From Boswellia sacra (Eukaryota > Streptophyta > Magnoliopsida > Sapindales > Burseraceae): a DNA stretch of 64,000 bases. The position numbers were made by a program, and so were the translations under genes. Where the stretch lies: positions 60,274-124,273 of the forward strand of contig SNVD02016032.1 of the NCBI GenBank assembly GCA_013180625.2, written 5' to 3'. The notes under the pieces are model-generated. The model ran no database searches, was not told where the DNA came from, and saw only the letters and a program-made list of their open reading frames with translations. Below are positions 55,811 through 64,000 of this stretch, piece after piece; positions within the stretch are counted from its first letter, which is position 1, and each line of letters opens with the position of its first letter.

Positions 55811-56040
55811 CTTGATGAACAACCTCATCAAGACTTTTTCCTTCAACTCTTGATAACACCACACCAAGAGTTCTTCTTGATGAACAACCTCACCAAGGCA
55901 ACTTCCTTCAACTCTTGATAACACCACACCAAGAGTTCTTCTTGATGAACAACCTCACCAAGGCAACTTCCTTCAACTCTTGATAACACCACACCAAGAG
56001 TTCTTCTTGATGAACAAACTCACCAAGGAAAAATTTCTCT
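55811..56040 (+). repeat. 65-bp tandem repeat in the solo LTR
   Basis: CTTGATGAACAACCTCACCA starts at 55811, 55876, 55941 and 56006: three full units and a partial fourth, nearly identical. Confidence 0.95.
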
Positions 56041-56339
56041 CAAGGATAACTTATATCCTTTACAAGAAGATCTCACTCTCACCACAATACAAGAACAAAG
56101 TAAATTTTTACAATAAAAGTACAACTCTCTTCAAAGAGTAGATAAAGAATATAAAAGCTCTCTAGACTTGATATTTCTCTTGTTTTTTTACTTGATAAAA
56201 TGATTCTCTTCACTTCTTGTTATTCTGAATGCATGGGAGAAGGGCTCCTTTTATAGGCAAATGGGATGAACTTAATCAAGTGAAGACACCAACTCCAAAT
56301 TTTCTGCCCACCATAAAAACCGTAATTTTGCCTGCCATT

Positions 56340-57060
56340 TTTGTCAATGTTCTATTTGAAATTTGAAAATATGCAAAACACAAAAGATATGCAAAATTGA
56401 ATAAGCTTTCCAATGCATTAAGCATCAAGTCATTTGGATATATTTAGCTTAAGATATGGCCAAAACACCATTCGGTGCTCATGTGACTTGATTTTTCTTC
56501 CATGTGTCAGTCCACCGAATTGCATGTGTATTATGTCAGCCTTCTGTTTGAAATTTGAATTTCTTCAAAGAATATGAAATCTGATCCATTGAATCATCTT
56601 TCCAATACCATAATAATCAAGTCATTTGAATATCTATAACTCAAGATATGGATAAAACATCATTCGGTGCTCAAATGAGTTGATTTTTCTTCTCTGTGTC
56701 AGTCCACTGAATTGTATGTCAATTATGTCGGCCTTCCGTTTGAAATTTGAATTTCTTCAAAATATATGAAATGTGGTTCATTAAGTCCTCTTTCCAATTC
56801 CATAAGAATCAAGTCATTTTGATTTTTCTAGCTCAATATATGTCTAAAAGAGTATTCAGTGCTCATGTCAGCTGCTTCTATTTGTCTTTCAAATTGCATG
56901 ATGATTTGGACAACCTTACACTTGAAATTTGAATTTCTTTAAAGCATATGAAATGTTATAAATTGAGTAATATTTCCAAAGGCTCAAGAATCATATCATT
57001 TGGACATCTATAGAGATATATATGACCAATTGATTGAACATTGCTTATGTGTCACATTCC
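56340..57060 (+). repeat. About 192-bp tandem repeat in the solo LTR
   Basis: Four diverged units, each with TTTGAAATTTGAATTTCTTC, ATCAAGTCATTTG and CGGTGCTCATGTGA-like words. Anchors at about 56354, 56547, 56739 and 56931. Confidence 0.85.
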
Positions 57061-57271
57061 TTGAGTCAATCCTTGTTCTTAAACTTTGGTGCCTTTAACA
57101 TGTAGTCTTCTCCTTAGCTTCAACACTTCATTTTAATAAGCCTCTTCTTGATTTTAAAATTATTTCAATGATATTACTCTTGCACATAAATAAACATGTT
57201 AGTAAATCTCAATTAATCAATGTGTATTGTTATCATCAAAATTATCATGTAGCCTTAGGGCTAACAGATTG

Positions 57272-58413
57272 GCGCAACATTTTACTTGTTATAAAGGAGT
57301 GTTGTACAAGAGAATGCCAAAAGGGATGTAATTGAGATGTGTCAATGAAAAATAAGCTAGAAGGCTCATGGAGGAAATCTATAGTGGTGCATATGGACCA
57401 CATGTGAATGGGTTAATGCTTGCAAAAAAGATAATGAGGCAAGGCATTTATTGGCTAACCATGGAGACAGATTGTGTCCAGTTTGTGAAGAGGTGTCATC
57501 AAATGCCAAAACAATGGAAATTTGATTCACCAACCACCCTTAGAGTTACAAGGGATGACTACACTGTGGCCCTTTACTGTATAGGGCATTGACATTATAG
57601 GCGAGATAAGGCCCTCAGCCTCTAATAAGCATTGATATAGGGTGGTGACAATTGACTATTTTACCAAGTGGATAGAAGCTGAGTCCTATAGTAAACTGGG
57701 GGCAAACCAAATGGCAAAGTTCATTGAAAAGAATATCATATACAGATTCGAATACCATATCATATCGTGACTGATAATGGGGTTCATTTCTAGGTTGAGA
57801 CTAAAATCTTACTTGAGAAGTATGGGATTAAACATCATACGTCGTCTACATATCAGCCACAAGCGAATGAAGCAGTAGAAGTAGCCAATAAAAACATCAA
57901 GAAGATGTTGTCCGAGATGGTGCAGACATATAAAGATTGGGTGGAGAAGCTGCTATTTGTGTTATAGGTTCACAGATCAACACCTAGAAGTTTGATAGGC
58001 ATGACGCCCTTCTAATCAGTATATGGTTCAGAAGCAGTCCTACCAATTGAGATAGAAATATGATAGAAGCAAAAATTCCTAAAGAGGAGTAGATTGATAA
58101 TAAACATGAACAATTGGCCTTGATTGATGAGAAAAGAATGAAGGCCAAATATCATATGTAGCTATACCAGAAACAGGTTGCTGGAGCCTTTAATAAGAGA
58201 ATAAAGGCAACAAAATTCATAGAAGGGGAGTTGGTCCTTAAACAAACAAGGCTAGTTGTGTTTGATCCGAGAGGGAAGTTCAAGCCCAATTGGGAAGGCC
58301 CATTCATTGTAACAAAGGTCATGTCTAGCAGAGTCGTTATCCTATCAAACATGGAAGGGAATGAATTCACTGAGCCCATCAACATGGATAGGCTGAAGAA
58401 ATTTTATGTATAA
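57272..58413 (+). pseudogene. Tat integrase
   Basis: The zinc region in 57368-57592 reads GPHVNGLMLAKKIMRQGIYW and CVQFVKRCHQMPKQW; the last cysteine of the C-x2-C is methionine. The core has DYFTKWIEAES (57650), VTDNGVHF (about 57763) and QPQANEAVEVANKNIKKM (57860). The C-terminal module 58231-58413 reads FKPNWEGPFIVTKVMSSRVV and ends GNEFTEPINMDRLKKFYV at a TAA. Multiple stops in the core. Confidence 0.88.
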
Positions 58414-58649
58414 AAAAAAGGAGTATGAGAGAAAAAATAATTAATCAGAGAACCAGAAATGGCTGATTAATGACAGGAGTTGTTCATGGTACACAGGTTG
58501 TTCGAAAAACAAACGATTTTATTTTTATCAATGAAATGAAATTGTTTGAAAACAAATATGTTTTTAAAATGTCATCATTATTTTGCATAATAACAAAAGG
58601 AAAGCATCTAACACCTAAGCTAACAATAGAACTAACAATGTCGTCTTTG

Positions 58650-59110
58650 TCTCTTCAGTAGACTATGAATAGGCTACCATAACGCTCATGATACCATCTA
58701 GCTCGAATAGCAGGACCAGAAATGGAATTCTAAAAAGACACATAATCCTTGTACTCGTCGTCAGTCTTAAAATCAGGATCACGGAATAGATTCCTCTCGA
58801 TGGTTCGATGTGGCCGCGAATCCTTCACATGCTCTAGATAACGAGCGAACAATCTACCATGACCGAATGTAGTTGGTGAATCCACGATCCTTTGCTTAAA
58901 TCCATACTACTGATACAGTCTAGTTGGATCACAGAATGAACTATGGGCGAAACTTGCTAAAGGCACGCATGTGATATAGGTCTCAAATTTCATATGCTCC
59001 AGCCTCCACCATGGATAGTTCCAGCGTATCTAAGTCAAAAATGACTCGAAGTTAGTTGATCCAAGAAGAACGTCTCTCAAGTCTCCTTCTTATATGAAGT
59101 CGAGGGCTAT
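58650..59110 (-). pseudogene. Antisense ORF downstream of Tat pol, unidentified
   Basis: On the minus strand one frame reads WWRLEHMKFETYITCVPLAS, then FKQRIVDSPTTFGHGRLFAR, YLEHVKDSRPHRTIERNLFR, DPDFKTDDEYKDYVSF and IRARWYHERYGSLFIVY, broken by only about three stops over 150 codons. This is well above chance for such AT-rich DNA. Domain unknown. It lies downstream, on the same strand, of the PMD gene and could be its last exon or a second protein. Confidence 0.5.
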
Positions 59111-59189
59111 AATGATAAATATTCCCGTCAGACAGTGCTAGAATGGACAGCCTCTCTTGTAACCAAATCTGAAGAGAGAGAAACAAAAG

Positions 59190-59460
59190 AAAAGAAACGT
59201 AAGAAAAAGCCCGCTAAGTTGAAAACTCGAAGGGGTAGCTTAGCAAAAGTTAGGGCATGAAAGAAAAAATAAAAAGCCCGCTGAGTCGAAAACTTAGAAA
59301 GGGTGGCTTAGACAAAAGTTAGGACAAGCTCGCTAAGTCGAAGACCCAAAAGTGTGGTTTAGGCAAAAATTAGAGTGTTAAAAAAAAAAAAGAAATGATG
59401 ATGAATGAACCGTCTAAGTCGAGAACCTGAAAAGACAGCTTAGGCAAAATTTAAGGTTAA
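59190..59460 (+). repeat. Minisatellite of 55-70-bp units (Tat 3' region, plus copy)
   Basis: Four units of AAGCCCGCTAAGTCGAAAAC followed by (T/C)..AAAAGGGTGGCTTAGGCAAA-like text. Reverse complement of the array at 27286-27580. Confidence 0.87.
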
Positions 59461-60289
59461 AATAAAGATACTTGGAGAAGTAGAAGGCTACCACTGAACC
59501 TTTGACTCGAATCAATCCTGACTTGATCTAGTCCGATCAATGTCTCAGCTAGAATCAATGGAACTGCTGTAAAACTAGGGCCCAATTGAGGAATGATGGT
59601 CCCAAGATGTGGATCACCGAGACCGTTTGGTGAAACCAATAGAAACTACGCAAGAAGGCAAAACTAAAGAAGGAGAAGCCAACTGGATGAGGTCCTATCC
59701 ATTATTTCAAGCAAAGGCATGATAGAAGATAATATCACTCTACCGCCTCTAGTGTGAATGCACATGGTAGAAATCAAAAAATTGAAGAAATAGGCAAGAT
59801 TAAACATCGATGGTGTCTAGACAGTAGGCAGAATGATACTCTCAAAATTGGATGAATGACCACCGAGTATGATGGAGAATTCCTCATATAGAGGGCAAAG
59901 CTCTTGCCCATTGAAGCAAAAGACGTGACCATGAAGTTTAACAGCCGCTCGATATTTATAAAGGCAAAATAGCCCACCAACCCCCTTTTCGCATGTTTTT
60001 CGACCTCCGGGATGCGAATCGACGAGCAATTTGGAGGCATGATTTCCAAATTTTGTAGTTTTATTCAGAATTGAATAAATGATGATGTAGAAACAAATTT
60101 GAACAAATTTGGATGTAAATTTATCGAATTAAGAAGTAATGTACGAAGCTAAAAATAGAAATTTTCACTAACTGATTGCCTTGATTATACATCATGAAAA
60201 ATTGAAACACAGAAGTTCATACATAAAAGTAAAATGAACAAAAAAAATCATGAAAGAATTCGGTGGTGACAGTCCTCACTCATTGCCAT
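59461..60289. other. Tat 3' region between the antisense genes
   Basis: Matches 26530-27280 in reverse complement. Both strands have open stretches (minus: SMGKSFALYMRNSPSYSV), conserved in the other copy as SMGKSFGLCMRNSLPYSV, but I cannot assign a protein. Confidence 0.55.
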
Positions 60290-61900
60290 CATTGTCAATA
60301 TCAAAGGAGAAAGCAACAACCTGAGCCTTAAGACGCTCAACCTCCTACTCCAAACGAGCAACCTCCTAACGACTCGTCTAACCAAGCAAAAGAATCACAT
60401 AGTTAGAAAAAAATATTAAGATAGAAATCATGCATACATGAAGTGTAGAGTGGTACTTTACCTGATACTGATGTGACATCTATAAAACATATCCATGAGA
60501 AGTAGCCTGCAAGCGAAAGACTCGCTCCATGGAAGATCATGGTACCTACATTGCATTGTATTTTATGATTAATAATTGATTGAAGAATGATAGGAAACTT
60601 GGAAAATATATAGTTAGAAGACTTACCAGAGTGGTATCCTATGAAACAAAGGGAACAAGCATGGTCGGATCCTCAGTGATCACATGACTATTAATCTGTC
60701 CAATAGCATCCCATGACACCTCTGGCTCCATAGCCAAGTCAGCCAAATTTATCATTACGATCAGTGGAGGAGGAGGAATCAAATGAAGCAATGGGCTTTC
60801 GAACCAATCCCAAACGCAATCACCCAAATACCATATCATACTTTTCACACACGACAGAAGAATCCGGTAGCAATTGAATGGAGAGGCGACCCTCATGGTT
60901 GCCAACCAGTTCTCCTTGGGCCCTCACCACTCAGAGTAAATCCGTGAAGAACAAAGAAACATGGTAAGATTATGATATAAATTAAAAAAACTGAATATAA
61001 TATCTTTTACCTTGTCCCAGGTCATCGTGTGAAGGTAATCATGAAAGAAGTCCAGCTTATGAGACCTCTCAAGCTCTGCACGACGTGTAGCCTACCTCCT
61101 CATCTATAGGAAAGAAAGGTCCTCACAATCGGAGAGTGAGGAAGATAGAACTCCTAACTCATATACCCACATCTACCATGAATGAGATAGAATCAGAAAT
61201 GAAATTCATGCAAGACAAAACACAAAGGTGTAGAAAAGGAAAGAAGTTACCTCAAGAAGCATAGCAAATTTGGTAATCATGAAAATACCTCGACAAGCAT
61301 GATCCAAACTGAAATATGGCTGGCCGAGAGCAGCACGACCCCAATCAAAATCCCTCACTCGGTCGAGATCCTAGAGGGTAGGAAGTAGAGTCAAGAAGGT
61401 GGTGTTCGATGCATTGAGAAAGAGTGTCGAACCGAGTAAATACACAATGAAGCTATGTGCATACTAATCCACCTCGACTGGAGTCAGATTGGATCTCCTC
61501 CTCTAATACTCATACAAGGGAGCACATCAAATTGCGACCTTATCCTTGATCTTTACCTCACATCCAAGAAGCTGTTGGATCAAATTCTGCTGATCCTTTG
61601 AGTCTGCAATAAAGGCATTAATAGGAATGACTTTACCATCATATGGAATGCTGATCAGAGCAACAATGTCAAGAGGCATGATAGTCATCTCACCAACTGG
61701 AAGATGGAATGTATGGGTCATGTCCACCCACCTCTCACATAAAGTAGCTAACGCTTGACAATCAGTGTATTGAGAAGCATGTGAAAGACAAGTGATAAAC
61801 TCGTAGAAGTCGATAACAGAGTCTATCCCTAAAAACCAACTGTGGGCTCCAGAAAATGACCCATACACCTTGTTCTCATGGTAGTCCTAGGGCAAGAAAT
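60290..61900 (-). pseudogene. Plant mobile domain (PMD) gene, antisense in the Tat element
   Basis: Minus strand. First exon, about 61880 down to 61254: residues CERWVDMTHTFHLPVGEMTI and DIVALISIPYDGKVIPINAF (61527-61868), then LLGSTLF and RVRDFDWGRAALGQPYFSLD up to LLE followed by donor GTAAC. Second exon, about 61175-61011: YELGVLSSSLSDCEDLSF, HKLDFFHDYLHTMTWDK then donor GTAAAAG. Third, about 60950-60640: WLATMRVASPFNCYRILLSC and IWYLGDCVWDWFESPLLH. A coiled C-terminus EVERLKAQVVAFSFDIDNDG ends at a TGA near 60290. W..THTFHLP.GE and DF.WG.AAL are PMD signatures (MAIN/MAIL family and transposon relatives). Two or three stops break it. PMDs are known in plant transposons; the molecular role is unclear. 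Confidence 0.78.
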
Positions 61901-62254
61901 TGAAGTCTCTACATGAATACATGTCTAGAAAATTCCTAGAAAATGGAAAACCGAAGAATGAACACTACAAGAAAATTTCTCATATATGTCAGTTTTCCAC
62001 CCTCATGTATATGTATACTTGCCGGTTTCAATATGACATTTATGGACACGACGTGTATGCTATATGAGTCGGTTGGTCAAACAGACACAAATTTGTGTTG
62101 ATGCCTTTTTGTCAGTTCCTTGTCTGGCCTTGTCTGGTAAAAACCGACATGTATCTTGGCTATGTGCCTACCTAAGATGAGGGTTGATAAGTGACATGTT
62201 GTCTAAATATTATGTGAGTGTTAAGAACCGACATGTATTTATTATTTAAAAATA

Positions 62255-62325
62255 TATAATACTGGGCTGATACTGGCCCTTTGCTGATACCGGCCCTTTG
62301 TATCAGCCCAGTATTATATAAATAT
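62255..62325. repeat. Perfect-stem hairpin near the CACTA-2 end
   Basis: TATATAATACTGGGCTGATAC (first arm, 21 bp with flanks) and GTATCAGCCCAGTATTATATA form the arms; the loop has a tandem pair CTGATAC(T/C)GGCCCTTTG. The arms are about 20 bp without mismatch. Confidence 0.85.
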
Positions 62326-63163
62326 TTTTTTGAAATTGATTTTTTGTCAATTTAATTCTATAAAAGTAAATAAAAAAAAAGAAAGTCAACAAATCAAACA
62401 GTACAATGCAAGGAAAGTAGCAAATCAAACAATGTAACAACCCTACACTGACACTGTCATATCAAATCTTTCCTAGCAACACCTCTATATCACTTTGCAC
62501 AGTCAGGCCAAAAATGGTTTAGAATGACTACAAGAGCAGCTCACATAATCAAACCATGAAAGTTAGCTCTCTTAGGAAAAACCTTTACAGTTTACACAAT
62601 TACCAGAATCATTTACAAAAGAAAAAATTTCACTTTCCCAAACCCGTAAAAGATTCAAAGATATATGACGACTAAAGATCACTTCTCCAAATTGTTGTAA
62701 ACCAACAGTTTGTTCAAAGCTGCTAAAGTTCTTTCGCCAATTTATTCCATTCTTATACCTCCAGAAAGTTATCCCTTTAATAGTAATAAAATCTCATATG
62801 CTTAAATAGAGATATTTATTGGTTTAGCATTTACCTTAACATTTTTAATATATATCATCAAGTAGCAATCAGCTAAGTATTTCTTCTAATTTATTTAATA
62901 GAACCTGATAAACAATTTCTTCAACAGATATACAAATCTCCAATGAGATGAGCTTTATCCAACTTAAGATTATACATGCATACGAAAGCTGTAGCTTCAC
63001 TATAGAATGTAATATGAGTTATCAATTCGCGTACTCTTCAAAACAATTTAGTTTCTGACTTCTTAAGTTAGAAGAGTCTATCCAGCACAAAAGAATATTG
63101 GAGCCTTGGGAAAATGGATGAGGAAGAAAGAAAGAAAAACCGCAAAGCTATATGATCACATAC

Positions 63164-63222
63164 CAAAAATCTCTCCGTAGCCATATCTGTTGATGTATTC
63201 CCTCCATCAACTGCACGGTTAC
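63164..63222 (-). other. Exon-like segment, unidentified gene (minus strand)
   Basis: 59 bp between acceptor TTTACTCAG and donor GTATGT. Joined in phase 0 to the exon at 63459 it reads VTVQLMEGIHQQIWLRRDF. It could belong to a gene carried by, or lying next to, CACTA-2. Confidence 0.4.
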
Positions 63223-63458
63223 CTGAGTAAATGGAAAGAGAAGATAAGATCATCTTATACCCCCCCAAAAAAAAGGGAGCAAATCTAGGCAGAATTGATT
63301 GTGTATACATGGAGAGTCTCCGACAGACACTTGCTTCATTAGGCTTAGAATACTCTCCTGTTCAAACATGGGAAAAAAAAAAAAAGAATGAGAAAACTTC
63401 AGTCAGAACAGGAATACAATTCAATTAAAAAGAAGTAAATGATAAACAGCTAACTCAC

Positions 63459-63581
63459 CCTTTGAATAATATTTGTCTGCAGAACTGAATTCAACATCGG
63501 AAAAAGAGAACCGCCAGAAAGACTTGATTGTGTAGCATCACATGGTACTGATAAAGTAATTGTGGGATGTTGGGTAAGCAC
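63459..63581 (-). other. Exon-like segment, unidentified gene (minus strand)
   Basis: 123 bp (41 open codons) between acceptor GTTTTCTAG and donor GTGAG on the minus strand; reads VLTQHPTITLSVPCDATQSS, then LSGGSLFPMLNSVLQTNIIQ. Well-formed splice sites and open phase suggest a real exon. Protein not recognised. Confidence 0.42.
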
Positions 63582-64000
63582 CTAGAAAACCCAAAAGTTC
63601 TGTCAGACAATCAACAAAACAAAGATACAAATACACTAACGTGCCCTAGCCTCAATTCTTACAAACAATTAGTCTCACAGTTTGAATTCAAATTCTAAAA
63701 CAACAAAATATTCCCTAGATGATAAAACATTACAACATAGAAGTTGTGGTATTTGATATGAGACGTGCTCCAAAACCTTAACATCCAATTAAAAAATTGT
63801 TGGTCAAAATTTGGCTGCTATAAAATCATTAATTCGATGCAAATGGACCAAAAGTGAAAAGTTAATTAAAAATAACTCCAACAAAGAAGGAATGCGATGG
63901 ATTGTGCCTGCATTAGAATGGCATAAGCACTAAATAAAATTGTACTAGAACACAACACAATACAGACACAATAGTCTCATGCCATGTCAGACATAGAATT

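Larger units (their letters stand above)
55494..57266 (+). repeat. Solo LTR, 1773 bp, family not identified
   Basis: TGTTGACCC...GGGCTAACA termini, TSD GATTG at 55489-55493 and 57267-57271. It starts with the text CAACCCAAGAGGGGGGGTGAATTGGG (in two parts: CAACCCAAGAGGGGG, GGTGAATTGGG) common in plant LTRs. No coding content. It splits the Tat element between the second RNase H and integrase. Confidence 0.85.
40198..61962 (+). mobile_element. Ty3/gypsy Tat retrotransposon, plus strand (host of Athila and a solo LTR)
   Basis: Readable from the gag-protease linker (40198) through protease (52120), RT, RNase H, a second archaeal-type RNase H, integrase (57272-58413) and a long 3' region with antisense genes to 61962. 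It is split by Athila (40897-52119) and by a solo LTR (55494-57266). The extra RNase H is diagnostic of the Tat lineage. Its left part was replaced or displaced by the minus-strand Tat LTR at 40197, its right end is hidden by CACTA-2. No LTR of its own is visible. Confidence 0.87.
61963..64000 (+). mobile_element. CACTA-like transposon 2, left end (continues beyond the window)
   Basis: Starts CACTACAAGAAAATTTCTCA, the typical CACTA terminus, directly after the Tat/PMD region. Subterminal words AACCGACATGTAT and GTCGGTT recur in both orientations over 62030-62240. The right end and TSD are outside the window, so the extent is unknown; 62340-63150 shows nothing else recognisable. Confidence 0.7.

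Noticed and set aside
62342..63150. Short ORFs in CACTA-2
   Set aside because: All short, AT-rich and without splice support; nothing recognisable.

Overview
The window is plant nuclear DNA, AT-rich and almost entirely made of transposable elements nested in one another. The Ty1/copia, chromovirus, Tat and Athila retrotransposons, CACTA DNA transposons, U2-type GT-AG introns and a DEAH-box RNA helicase exon all point to an angiosperm; a repeat-dense (perhaps pericentromeric) region of a dicot is my inference. No intact host gene is present. Element ends were fixed by TG..CA termini, primer binding sites (PBS), polypurine tracts (PPT) and target-site duplications (TSD).

Layout. (1) 1-9370: an old copia element whose reverse transcriptase (RT) is split by a younger copia (3236-8384, TSD GAATG). 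(2) 9371-23830: host-like DNA carrying a tandem segmental duplication (copy A 9371-10829; copy B 15376-23830). Copy B was later hit by a solo LTR (15427-15767, TSD TTAAT) and by a fairly well preserved minus-strand chromovirus (16403-22895, TSD CAACA, initiator-Met PBS). (3) 23831-24934: a truncated second chromovirus fused next to one exon of a DEAH-box helicase. (4) 24935-40197: remains of a minus-strand Tat (Ty3/gypsy) element with its 5' LTR, PBS, gag and protease, most of pol lost, cut by a CACTA transposon (27648-33506, TSD TCT). (5) 40198-61962: a plus-strand Tat element, itself split by an Athila element (40897-52119, TSD GAGAT) and a 1.8-kb solo LTR (55494-57266, TSD GATTG). (6) 61963-64000: the first 2 kb of a second CACTA-like element.

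The most interesting content is cargo. The Athila element carries, between integrase and its 3' LTR in sense orientation, an intronless gene for a LONELY GUY (LOG) type cytokinin-activating phosphoribohydrolase, with one frameshift and otherwise conserved motifs. The plus-strand Tat element carries, antisense and downstream of pol, a multi-exon plant mobile domain (PMD) gene and a second unidentified antisense reading frame. CACTA-1 carries a spliced TNPA-like (Transposase_24 type) gene and an extra exon of unknown origin.

Nearly all transposon genes are broken by stops or frameshifts, so they are listed as pseudogenes. Boundaries given to the base are those supported by TSDs or splice sites; the others are approximate.
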